DNA from: Devosia psychrophila
Lineage (GTDB): Bacteria > Pseudomonadota > Alphaproteobacteria > Rhizobiales > Devosiaceae
Length of the DNA: 64,000 bases
Direction: 5' to 3'
Assembly (NCBI RefSeq): GCF_000971275.1
Contig: NZ_LAPV01000093.1
Coordinates: 62,001-126,000 of the forward strand
Both the position numbers and the translations under genes were made by a program. The notes beneath the pieces were generated by a model. It was not told the DNA's origin. It made no database searches and saw only the letters and a program-made list of their open reading frames with translations. Positions 28,338 through 36,660 of the stretch are shown here, piece after piece (the stretch's first letter is position 1; every line of letters starts with the position of its first letter).

Positions 28338-28964
28338 ATGATCGGGATGAAGACGGCCGGCGCGGGACTGCTGGCCTTGCTGATGGCGCTTTCGGGCGTG
28401 TTGCCGGCGACGGCGCAGGGCCTGCAGCCGGGCTGGCGCTTTGCGCCCCCGCCGGGCGTCACCATCGTGCAGCACAAGCCGCGCAATGCCCTGCAATTGC
28501 AGGCCAATACCCAGGTCAACCCGGTGTTTTTGCGCCAGGTGGTGCAATACCCGACCAGCGAACGCAGCGGCACCCTCGTGGTCGATACGCGGGCGCATTT
28601 CCTGTATTTCGTGCTCGGCGACGGGCGGGCGCTGCGCTACGGCATCGGTGTCGCCAAATCGGGCTTCGAATGGAGCGGCACGCACAAAGTAACGCGCAAG
28701 GCCGAATGGCCGGGCTGGACGCCGCCGGCCGAAATGCTGCGGCGCCGGCCGGAGCTGCCGCGCCACATGGTGGGCGGGCCAGAAAATCCACTGGGCGCGC
28801 GGGCGCTGTATATCGGCTCGACGCTGTATCGTATCCACGGCACCACCGAGCCGTGGAGCATCGGGCAGAATGTGTCGTCGGGCTGCATCCGCATGACCAA
28901 TGCCGACGTGATCGATCTCTATGAACGCGTAAAACTTAACACCAAGGTGGTCGTCCTTTCCTAA
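28338..28964 (+). CDS. L,D-transpeptidase (YkuD domain)
   Basis: 208 residues with a signal peptide (MIGMKTAGAGLLALLMALSGVLPATAQG) and a YkuD domain from about residue 70 (GTLVVDTRAHFLYFVLGDGRALRYGIGVAKSGFEWSG). The catalytic HGT...SSGCIRMTNADVIDLYERV, with Cys in SSGC, is complete. It would make 3-3 cross-links in peptidoglycan or attach lipoproteins to it, in the periplasm. A TTAACCAT half-site, similar to a CtrA half-site, lies near 28252. A stem GGCCCCGCAGCGGGGCC (28988-29004) follows the stop. Confidence 0.93.
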   Translation: MIGMKTAGAGLLALLMALSGVLPATAQGLQPGWRFAPPPGVTIVQHKPRNALQLQANTQVNPVFLRQVVQYPTSERSGTLVVDTRAHFLYFVLGDGRALRYGIGVAKSGFEWSGTHKVTRKAEWPGWTPPAEMLRRRPELPRHMVGGPENPLGARALYIGSTLYRIHGTTEPWSIGQNVSSGCIRMTNADVIDLYERVKLNTKVVVLS

Positions 28965-29012
28965 GGATTTTCGGCCAGATTGAGGTCGGCCCCGCAGCGG
29001 GGCCAAGAACCT

Positions 29013-31016
29013 ATGGGTGCCCTGTCGATGTCACGTTTCTCCTCCCTGCTCCGCCGCTTCGGTCGTGACGAAAGTGGCGTGTTCGCCGTGCTGTTTGGCT
29101 TGATGGCCGTGGTCTTGATCGCGCTCGGCGGCGCCGTCGTTGACTATGTGTCTCTGGAACAAACGCGCAGCCGAAGCCAGATGGCGCTCGACGCAGCGGC
29201 GCTGGCATTGCATTCCCGCATTCTTGTCACCACGCCCAATAAGACCCAGATCCAGGCGGATGCGCAGGCGCTGGTGGACGACCGCGTTGGCCAGGTCGGG
29301 CTGGTGAAAATTGATGATACGATCATCAACACGACAGAGGGCTCGCTTTATTTCACTGCTCAAATGACGGTGAACACCACTTTTGTCAGCATGGTTGGGG
29401 TGAAAACTCTTAGTGCGCGGATCCAGTCAGAAGTGAAGCGCGGCTCGATGGATGTCGAAGTGGCCGTCGCCGTCGACATCACCGGCTCGATGAACGATAC
29501 CGTGCCCAAGGCCGGCAGCGGCGGGCAGACAGAGACCAAGATCGCCGCGCTGGAGCGCTCGCTTGGCCAGTTGATCGACCTGGTGGTCAAGGACGACCAG
29601 ACGCCCAGCTACTCCAAGATGGCCATCATTCCCTATTCGATGGGCGTCAATGTCGGCAGCACCTGGGCGCCGAGCATTCGGGGCGCGGTGACTGCGCCGA
29701 CGCCAATCACCAATATCACCTGGTCGACGGGGACCGAGAAGGTTATTAGCGGAGCGAGCAGAACCAACCCGATTACCATTTCGGCAACAGCACATGGGTT
29801 CTTGGACGGAAACTTCGTGTACATCAACAACGTCAGTGGCATGACGGAGCTCAACAACAAAATCTATGAGGTCATCAACAAGACTAATGACACGTTTGAG
29901 CTCAAGAGCATTAATGGTACGAGCGGCTACAGTAAACACACCGGTAACACTGGCCGCGCAACCAAATGCCTCGTGTCGACATGCGAATTGGTTGTGGCTT
30001 CGGTCAATCATGGGCTGACCACTGGGGCCAATGCCGTGGTCGCAGGCGTCAATGGCATGCCGACCTATTCGCCGAATTCAAATTACGACACCTACAACCA
30101 GTATCCTGGCACCGACAGCACGTCCTATAACTGGATCAACAACAATCCGGCCGATGGCGAATTCAGATTTTTGGTCTGGAAAGTCGGCGCCGTTGCGCAG
30201 AACACTTTTGTTCTCCCGGGCACGCCCAGGACCAATGGCAAAGATTACGGGACTTATTCGAGCGGCGGTTCGGCTGGATGCGTCATCGCCGGATGCGAGT
30301 ATTATCTTTACCAAAACCGCTACGCCAGCTCCAATCCAGTCAATGCCCGCTGGCGCGTGCAGTCGATAAGTACCTGTACGACAGAGCGCACGACCAACGG
30401 TCTGAACGATTCCTCGCCCGCCACCACGCTGATCGGTCGAAACTATCCTACCACATACAATCCTTGCCCAAATGTGGTTATCCAGCCGCTGACTACGAAC
30501 AAGACGGTGCTGCACGCACTGGCCAGTAGCCTGCCCGCGACGGGATCGACGGCGGGACATTTGGGCATTGCCTGGGGCTGGTACATGGTCTCGCCAAACT
30601 TCAACGGCCCTTGGCCCGCGGCCAGCCAGCCAGCGCCAAAGACCGAGAAGAACGTGCTGCGCGCCGTGGTCCTGATGACGGACGGCGCGTTCAACACCTC
30701 CTATTGCAACGGCGTGATCAGCCAGATTTCAGGGAGCGGCAGCGGTGATGAAAACACCAAAATCAACTGCGACCCGGTCAATGGCGATGCTTTCGCTCAG
30801 GCCAAGAAACTATGCGCTGCCATGAAAGCGGCCGACCCATCAATCCGCGTCTACACAGTGGCGTTCGACGTGGGCGATATCCAGGCGGCCAAAGACATCA
30901 TGGCCAACTGCGCTACCGACTCGACCTATGCATTCGAGGCAACCACGGGTGCCGACCTGTCGGCGGCATTCGCCAAGATAGGCGAGAACCTGTCGTATCT
31001 GCGCGTTACAAAGTAA
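29013..31016 (+). CDS. Tad-type pilus-assembly protein with VWA domain and FCCH-like inserts
   Basis: 667 residues (ATG 29013; ATG 29028 also possible). N-terminal Tad/TadG-like segment: FGRDESGVFAVLFGLMAVVLIALGGAVVDYVSLEQTRSRSQMALDAAALA, a hydrophobic membrane helix with the DAAALA motif. VWA MIDAS motif near residue 155: VAVAVDITGSMND, completed by MTDGAFN near residue 550. The VWA fold is split by an insert of about 230 residues, with two FCCH-like repeats: ITISATAHGFLDGNFVYINN onwards, and VVASVNHGLTTGANAVVAG onwards. Related repeats are found in phage tail proteins. DNA over the first repeat is only 43% GC. Probably surface-exposed or periplasmic; the insert looks acquired. Confidence 0.88.
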   Translation: MGALSMSRFSSLLRRFGRDESGVFAVLFGLMAVVLIALGGAVVDYVSLEQTRSRSQMALDAAALALHSRILVTTPNKTQIQADAQALVDDRVGQVGLVKIDDTIINTTEGSLYFTAQMTVNTTFVSMVGVKTLSARIQSEVKRGSMDVEVAVAVDITGSMNDTVPKAGSGGQTETKIAALERSLGQLIDLVVKDDQTPSYSKMAIIPYSMGVNVGSTWAPSIRGAVTAPTPITNITWSTGTEKVISGASRTNPITISATAHGFLDGNFVYINNVSGMTELNNKIYEVINKTNDTFELKSINGTSGYSKHTGNTGRATKCLVSTCELVVASVNHGLTTGANAVVAGVNGMPTYSPNSNYDTYNQYPGTDSTSYNWINNNPADGEFRFLVWKVGAVAQNTFVLPGTPRTNGKDYGTYSSGGSAGCVIAGCEYYLYQNRYASSNPVNARWRVQSISTCTTERTTNGLNDSSPATTLIGRNYPTTYNPCPNVVIQPLTTNKTVLHALASSLPATGSTAGHLGIAWGWYMVSPNFNGPWPAASQPAPKTEKNVLRAVVLMTDGAFNTSYCNGVISQISGSGSGDENTKINCDPVNGDAFAQAKKLCAAMKAADPSIRVYTVAFDVGDIQAAKDIMANCATDSTYAFEATTGADLSAAFAKIGENLSYLRVTK

Positions 31017-31032
31017 CGTTTGCCGGGGGAAA

Positions 31033-31109
31033 TGGTACCACCTCTCGGGATCGAACCGAGGACCTCTAGATCCACAATCTAGCGCTCTAACCAACTGAGC
31101 TAAGGCGGC
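31033..31109 (-). tRNA. tRNA-His (anticodon GTG), CCA encoded
   Basis: Cloverleaf on the minus strand: acceptor GCCGCCT/AGGTGGT, D arm GCTCAGTTGGTTAGAGC, anticodon arm CTAGA-TTGTGGA-TCTAG with GTG at positions 34-36, T arm CTCGG-TTCGATC-CCGAG, discriminator A73 and CCA. The base before G1 is T, so there is no genomic G-1, and the discriminator is A, not C. Both features are known for alphaproteobacterial tRNA-His. It lies just downstream of the Tad/VWA gene on the opposite strand. Confidence 0.96.
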
Positions 31110-31383
31110 AAATGCTCTGCGAGGGATGACCGAAAGCTCGTCCCGAAAGCGGGCGGAACATAGGTCGAGAATTCCGGGATGACAAGCGGTGATTTTGCCT
31201 GTCATGACGGATTTGTCATCGCGGGCGGCTTAACCATCCTTGAGGAAGGAGCCGGCTAGGCTCGGTAGCGCACTGGACCGGTCCAACCCCACCCTATATT
31301 GAAGAACCCTTAAGATTGCCGGAGAAAATGTGCCGTAATGGTACGCTTTGTCCCTGCATCCGGGCCGGAGAGTTTAAGCGTTG

Positions 31384-34134
31384 ATGAATGCCGACTGGAT
31401 CACATCGCCAAGCGCCCGCCGCGTGCTTCAGCATGCCGCAGACTCGCGCCCGGCCTGGCTGTGGTCGCGGGACGGCCTTTCGCTGCTATGGCAGAACGAC
31501 GCCGCACCGCTGTTTTTGGCCAAGCTGAAAAAGCATGGACTGAAGCCGGCGCCGCCAGCCGCACCGATCAAGGGGCAGATCGCCCGTAACATCCGCCTCG
31601 GCTCGACCGGGCGGACCAGTCTGGCGCGCATCCAGTTCATCGCCGGTGACAAACCAGCGTCGAGCACCTGCGCCACGACGCCATTAATCTGGCAGGACGG
31701 ACAGACGGTGCTGCTGGTGGTTGGCGTCGATCCGATTGCGCCCGAGATTCTGAACGCGGCCCGTGAGGAACCGGATGCGGCGGCTTCGGCGATCTTCGCT
31801 ACGGCGGCTGCAAGCCAAGGCGAGATCGTAGCGGAAGCCCCCGCCTTGCAGGACGATGCGGCGACGGTCGAAGCGGCGCCATTCGTCGATGCAAAGATAG
31901 AATCGCCGGAGCTGTACCGCGACGAGCCGGTGGATGGGCCAGCGCCAGAAGCTGATAGCGAGCCTATCGCGCCGGTGATGACGGCGGACGATGAAGTTGC
32001 TGCGGCGCAGGACGCTTTGGATGAGCCGGAGCAGTCGGTTGACGAGGCTCTGGGCGATCGCCCGACCGTGACCGACGAGACGGCTTATGAGCAAGAATTG
32101 CAGAACTGGCGCGACGCGGAGCGCGACGGCACTGCAGCCCTGGCATTGGTGAGCAATGACGCGGCAGAGGAGGCTGAGGAGGCTCAAGCGAGCGCTGATT
32201 CCGTCGAAGAGCCGATGCAAATCGAGGCCGTGGACGCGGCGCCGGCCGCTGACACCGCGGAAGAAGCACCAAGATCGAGCCGTTTGGGCCTGCTGGTGGA
32301 CCGACTGGCCGCGGACGAGAACCTGTTCACGCCGCTGACTGAAGATGACGACGCCCCGCCAGCCGGTTCAGAGGTCCCTGCCCGACTCGACGACACGGGC
32401 CACGACGTCGTGGCCGATGCGGCTGATAGCGACGGCAGGGTGTTGGACGTTACCGACGCAGAAGCTGACCTGGAAAATCTGGTCGCGCTAGAGAGCATTG
32501 ACGAGCCGGCCTCCGACGACGCGGACGGCGAACAGACTGATGTGCAGGGGTTTACGGAAACGTCTGCTGAGCCGGCTGATCCGGACACCGTTGAGCGTGT
32601 TTCGCGCTACAATTTCGACGAGCTGGCGCGCATCCTCACCGACCGGGTTGGCGAGCCGGCGACTGTTGCGCCAGCGCCCGCCGTACAAGGCGAGACAACA
32701 CGCACCGGGGCCCTGATAAACCTGGGTGGCGAAACGCTGGTGCTGAACCGGTTGCCGCTGGGCATTCTGGTATTTCGCGACCAGCAGGTGTTGTTTGCCA
32801 ATCGCGCCATCACCGAAATGGTGGGCTATGGCTCGGTGGAGAGCCTGCGCGCCGCGGGCCTTGCCGCAGTGTTTCCGGCCGCCGGCCCCGAGGGCGGCGA
32901 GAGTGCCGGTCCGATCAACCACCTGGTGCAGCGCGATGGAACGCTGGTGCCGGTGACGGCGCGGCTGCAGTCGATTTCCTGGCAGGGTAAGCCTGCCCTG
33001 ATGCTATCGGCCAGCACGACGGAAGTGCGGACCGGGCATGAAGCGGCCGTTGCCGCCTTTGCGCGGTCGTTCGCCGAGCTGCGCGGCGATGGTTTTTTCG
33101 AAGCGACCCGGACCGGCGTGATCAGCGCAGTTACCCTCAACAGCCCAAACTTGCTGCGTGAACAGGGCATGCTGGAGGGCAAGCCATTGTCGGCACTGGT
33201 TGCCGGCGCGCAGGGGGCGGAGCTGCGGGCATTCCTCGAGCGCCCGGCCCGCTTTGCCGAGACGGCGAGACCGAGCCTGACCCTGCGCTCGACATCCGGC
33301 ACGGCCGATATTGCGCTGTTTGCCCAGGGACAGGCGGGTGTAATCACCGGCTATTTCGGTTTCATCCGGCCGCGGGAAGCGGCTCCCGTCCGGCTAGCGG
33401 CACCTGCAGACACCGATCCGGCGCTGCTGGCGCGAATCAGTCGCGGGGTTCGTCGTCCGCTCAACACCATTATCGGTTTTGCCGACCTGATCCGTTCGGA
33501 GGCATTTGGCGCCTTGCAGAACGAGCGCTACGAGACCTATGCGCAGGATATTACAACGGCGGGCCAAGAAATTGCCGCGCTGGTGGACGAGCTGGATGAC
33601 TATGCGCGCCTGCGCGAGGGGCGCTACCTGCCGCAGCGCGCCAGTATCGAGCTGACCAGCCTGCTCGAAAGCTGCGTGCTGCGCATTCGCCAGCAGGCGA
33701 GCGGCGCCCGCGTCATCGTGCGCAATGCCATTTCCGAGAACCTGCCACGGGTGACGGCGGATCGTGCGTCGCTGGCACAGGCGGTCCTCAACCTGTTGGC
33801 CAGCGCCATCGACCAGACGCCGACCGGCGGCGGCGTGGTCATTTCGGCGCAGCGCGAGGATAATGGCGACATTGCCGTGCATGTCCGTGACAGCTCAAGC
33901 AATGCCGTCGACATGGCCGAACGCTTCGTGGTGTTTCGTGACGGCATGGGCCGCAATGGCCAGGTGATGGTGCCGGTGCGCTCAAGCATTGGCCTCGCAT
34001 TGACGCGCTCGCTGCTGGCAGTGAATGCCTTCTCGCTTTCCGTCGATCCCGCCGGCGAGCAGGGCATGTTGTTCACCATGCTCATACCGGCAAACCTGGT
34101 GGAAGAGCCGGCAACACCGGACGTCGGGGAATAA
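31384..34134 (+). CDS. PAS-domain protein with degenerate histidine kinase module (probable pseudo-kinase)
   Basis: 916 residues. An N-terminal globular part (NADWITSPSARRVLQHAADS) is followed by a long Glu/Asp/Ala-rich linker (residues 130 to 430), a PAS domain near 457 (LPLGILVFRDQQVLFANRAITEMVGYGS), and a histidine-kinase-like end. The H-box is LLARISRGVRRPLNTIIGFADLI, with Arg where the phospho-accepting His belongs (usual xSHEIRTPLN). The N-box reads LLASAIDQTPTGG (usual LLSNAIKFTPxGG), and the G1 box reads VRDSSSNAVD (usual DTGxGM). It resembles the PdhS/DivL group of cell-cycle kinases and may act as a regulator without kinase activity. No membrane segment is evident. Confidence 0.8.
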   Translation: MNADWITSPSARRVLQHAADSRPAWLWSRDGLSLLWQNDAAPLFLAKLKKHGLKPAPPAAPIKGQIARNIRLGSTGRTSLARIQFIAGDKPASSTCATTPLIWQDGQTVLLVVGVDPIAPEILNAAREEPDAAASAIFATAAASQGEIVAEAPALQDDAATVEAAPFVDAKIESPELYRDEPVDGPAPEADSEPIAPVMTADDEVAAAQDALDEPEQSVDEALGDRPTVTDETAYEQELQNWRDAERDGTAALALVSNDAAEEAEEAQASADSVEEPMQIEAVDAAPAADTAEEAPRSSRLGLLVDRLAADENLFTPLTEDDDAPPAGSEVPARLDDTGHDVVADAADSDGRVLDVTDAEADLENLVALESIDEPASDDADGEQTDVQGFTETSAEPADPDTVERVSRYNFDELARILTDRVGEPATVAPAPAVQGETTRTGALINLGGETLVLNRLPLGILVFRDQQVLFANRAITEMVGYGSVESLRAAGLAAVFPAAGPEGGESAGPINHLVQRDGTLVPVTARLQSISWQGKPALMLSASTTEVRTGHEAAVAAFARSFAELRGDGFFEATRTGVISAVTLNSPNLLREQGMLEGKPLSALVAGAQGAELRAFLERPARFAETARPSLTLRSTSGTADIALFAQGQAGVITGYFGFIRPREAAPVRLAAPADTDPALLARISRGVRRPLNTIIGFADLIRSEAFGALQNERYETYAQDITTAGQEIAALVDELDDYARLREGRYLPQRASIELTSLLESCVLRIRQQASGARVIVRNAISENLPRVTADRASLAQAVLNLLASAIDQTPTGGGVVISAQREDNGDIAVHVRDSSSNAVDMAERFVVFRDGMGRNGQVMVPVRSSIGLALTRSLLAVNAFSLSVDPAGEQGMLFTMLIPANLVEEPATPDVGE

Positions 34135-34353
34135 TCCAAAGAACTGCGCGCTGCTATTTGTCGCAGCTTTAAAAGTTGATGGTGCCAGTCCGCTAATAGA
34201 CTGTTTTTGTTCGACTTCAGCCGTAGTCTTTTGAACCATTCCAGACTGCAAAGCATTGATATCATTTAGCATTATTGACGGTTGATGGCTGGTCACCGAC
34301 AAGGATCGCAGTACGGCGGGACCTTGAACCCCGTCTATAACGGGAGACCTGAC

Positions 34354-35400
34354 ATGATCACGACCAAGCGCCTCGCACTGACCCTTCTGGGTTCAGTTGC
34401 CCTCTGCGGCCTTGCCATGCCGGCCTTTGCCCAGAGCGGCGAAGTCAACATCTACAGCTATCGCGAGCAGAGCCTGTTGCAGCCGCTGCTGGACGGCTTC
34501 AGCGCCGAAACCGGCATCAAGGCCAATGTGCTTTACGCCGGCGATGGCCTGCTGGAGCGCGTTGCTGCCGAAGGCGAACTGTCTCCCGTCGACGTCGTGC
34601 TGACGGTCGATATCGGCAATCTCGTTGGGGCCGAAGAGCAGGGCCTGACCCAGCCGATCACCACGCCGGTACTGGCAGAGCGCGTGCCCGCGGAATTCCG
34701 CGACGATAATGCCAACTGGACGGCGCTCTCGCTGCGTGCCCGGGTGTTCTACGTATCGAAGGACCGCGTCGATGCGACAGCGCTGACCTATGACGACATT
34801 GCCGGCCCCGAATGGAAAGGCCGCCTGTGCACCCGTCCCGGGGATCATCCCTACAATATCGGCCTTGTTGCCCAGCGCATCGCTGCCAATGGCCTCGACG
34901 CTACGCGCACATGGCTGACGGCCGTACGCGACAACCTGGCTTATGCGCCGACCGGCGGCGACCGCGAAGGTGTCAAGAACATCCTGGCCGGTACCTGCGA
35001 CCTGTCGATCACCAACACCTACTACATGGGTGTGATGCTGAACAACGACGCCGAGCCGGAGCAGAAGGACTGGGCCGCTTCGGCGCGCATCATCTATCCC
35101 GATGCTGAAGGTGCTGGCACGCAGGTCAACGTCGCTGGCGGCTTTATCGCCAAGCATGCGCCGAACGCTGAAAACGCCAATGCGCTGATCGCCTTCCTGC
35201 TGTCGGACGAGGCCCAGGCGATCTATGCCGACACCAACTATGAGTTCCCGGTCGTCGCATCGGTGGCTCCGGCTGAGTTGACCCAGTCGTGGGGTGTTCT
35301 CAAGGCTGCGACCACGCCGCTGGTGGAGGTTGCGGCGCATCGGGCAGAGGCTGCGGCGCTGGTCGATGAGATCAAGTTCAATGAGGGTGCGCAGAAGTAA
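34354..35400 (+). CDS. Iron(III) ABC transporter substrate-binding protein (FbpA family), first copy
   Basis: 348 residues with a signal peptide (ITTKRLALTLLGSVALCGLAMPAFAQ). The mature part begins SGEVNIYSYREQSLLQPLLDGFSAETGIKANVLYAGDGLLERV. Conserved elements include GPEWKGRLCTRPGDHPYNI, and TNTYYMGVMLNND with the tandem Tyr residues that ligate ferric iron. It delivers Fe3+ in the periplasm to the permease at 36661. ATG 34354 has a CGGGAG ribosome site. The next gene is a close paralogue; the pair looks like a tandem duplication. Confidence 0.92.
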   Translation: MITTKRLALTLLGSVALCGLAMPAFAQSGEVNIYSYREQSLLQPLLDGFSAETGIKANVLYAGDGLLERVAAEGELSPVDVVLTVDIGNLVGAEEQGLTQPITTPVLAERVPAEFRDDNANWTALSLRARVFYVSKDRVDATALTYDDIAGPEWKGRLCTRPGDHPYNIGLVAQRIAANGLDATRTWLTAVRDNLAYAPTGGDREGVKNILAGTCDLSITNTYYMGVMLNNDAEPEQKDWAASARIIYPDAEGAGTQVNVAGGFIAKHAPNAENANALIAFLLSDEAQAIYADTNYEFPVVASVAPAELTQSWGVLKAATTPLVEVAAHRAEAAALVDEIKFNEGAQK

Positions 35401-35410
35401 GGGTAGATTC

Positions 35411-35540
35411 AAGCAAGAATACCCCCACCTAACCTGCCCCTGAAAAGGGGAGGAATCAGGCTGGTGGTGAACTGATATCCCGCCAATCACGCGATGGGCT
35501 CCTTCCCCTTTTCAGGGGGAGGCTGGGTGGGAGTATCCTT
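35411..35540. repeat. Paired GGGAGG palindromic repeat, copy 6
   Basis: AATACCCCCACCTAACCTGCCC...GGGGAGGAATCAGG and, about 60 bases later, TTCAGGGGGAGGCTGGGTGG. It separates the two paralogous binding-protein genes, which suggests that it arrived after their duplication. Confidence 0.8.
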
Positions 35541-35628
35541 CCTCACCCCTCGCAAAGGTGATGGACGATGTCAGCTTGACAGGTTTCGCAACGGGTCGCA
35601 CAACCCTTGGCATATTTGGAGAGTGGTT

Positions 35629-36660
35629 ATGGCAAGTTGGCGTGGGATTGGCTGTGTGGCGGCGCTGCTGACACTGGCGGGGCCGGCGCTGGCGCAGAGC
35701 GATGCGGTCAATGTCTATACCTACCGCGAGCCGGGGCTGATCCAGCCGCTGCTGGATGTTTTTACCGCTGAGACCGGCATCAAGACCAATGTGCTGTTTG
35801 CCGCCGACGGGCTGATCGAGCGCGTGGCGGCCGAGGGCGAGTTGTCGCCAGCCGACGTGATCATTACCGTCGATATCGGCAACCTGGCCAATGCCAAGGA
35901 AATCGGCATTACCCAGCCCATTTCAGCCGAGGCGCTGGCACGCGTGCCGGACCAGTATCACGACCCCGACGGGCAATGGGTGGCGCTGTCGCTGCGGGCG
36001 CGGGTGTTTTATGCCTCGGTGGACCGGGTGAGCCAAACCGCGCTGACCTATGAGGATATTGCTGGCCCCGAATGGAAGGGGCGGCTGTGCACGCGCTCGG
36101 GGCTGCATGCCTATAATATCGGGCTGATTGCGACGCGGATTTCCCATTGGGGCGTCGACAAAACGCGCGACTGGCTGATTGGTGTGCGCGACAACCTCAA
36201 CCATGCGCCGACCGGGGCGGACCGCGATCAGGTCAAGCAGATCTTCGACGGCACCTGTGACCTGGCCATCGGCAATACCTATTACATGGGCCTGATGCTG
36301 ACCAACGAGGCCGAGCCCGAGCAGAAGACATGGGCCGCCTCGGCGCGGATCATTTATCCCGATGCGACCGGCGACGGCACGCAGGTGAACCTCTCTGGTG
36401 CCGTGGTGGCGAAATATGCGCCCAACAAGGCCAATGCCGACCGACTGGTGAATTTCCTGCTGTCGGACGAGGCGCAGCATATCTATGCCAGCGGCAATTA
36501 TGAGTTTCCGGTGGTCGCAGGCGTCGCGCCGTCAGAGCTGGTGGCAAGCTGGGGCGCGCTGAACGCCGATACGACGCCGATGGTCGAGATCGCGGCGCAT
36601 CGCAAGGAAGCGGCGGCGCTGGTCGACGAGATCAAGTTCGACGAAGGCCCGCAGAACTAG
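35629..36660 (+). CDS. Iron(III) ABC transporter substrate-binding protein (FbpA family), second copy
   Basis: 343 residues with a signal peptide (MASWRGIGCVAALLTLAGPALAQ). It follows the first copy closely over its whole length: VNVYTYREPGLIQPLLDVFTAETGIKTNVLFAADGLIERVAAEGELSPADVIITVD, GPEWKGRLCTRSGLHAYNI and NTYYMGLMLTNE. The iron-binding Tyr pair is retained, so the copy is probably functional. GC is higher than in copy 1, and codon use differs. The permease gene begins at the base after its stop codon. Confidence 0.92.
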   Translation: MASWRGIGCVAALLTLAGPALAQSDAVNVYTYREPGLIQPLLDVFTAETGIKTNVLFAADGLIERVAAEGELSPADVIITVDIGNLANAKEIGITQPISAEALARVPDQYHDPDGQWVALSLRARVFYASVDRVSQTALTYEDIAGPEWKGRLCTRSGLHAYNIGLIATRISHWGVDKTRDWLIGVRDNLNHAPTGADRDQVKQIFDGTCDLAIGNTYYMGLMLTNEAEPEQKTWAASARIIYPDATGDGTQVNLSGAVVAKYAPNKANADRLVNFLLSDEAQHIYASGNYEFPVVAGVAPSELVASWGALNADTTPMVEIAAHRKEAAALVDEIKFDEGPQN

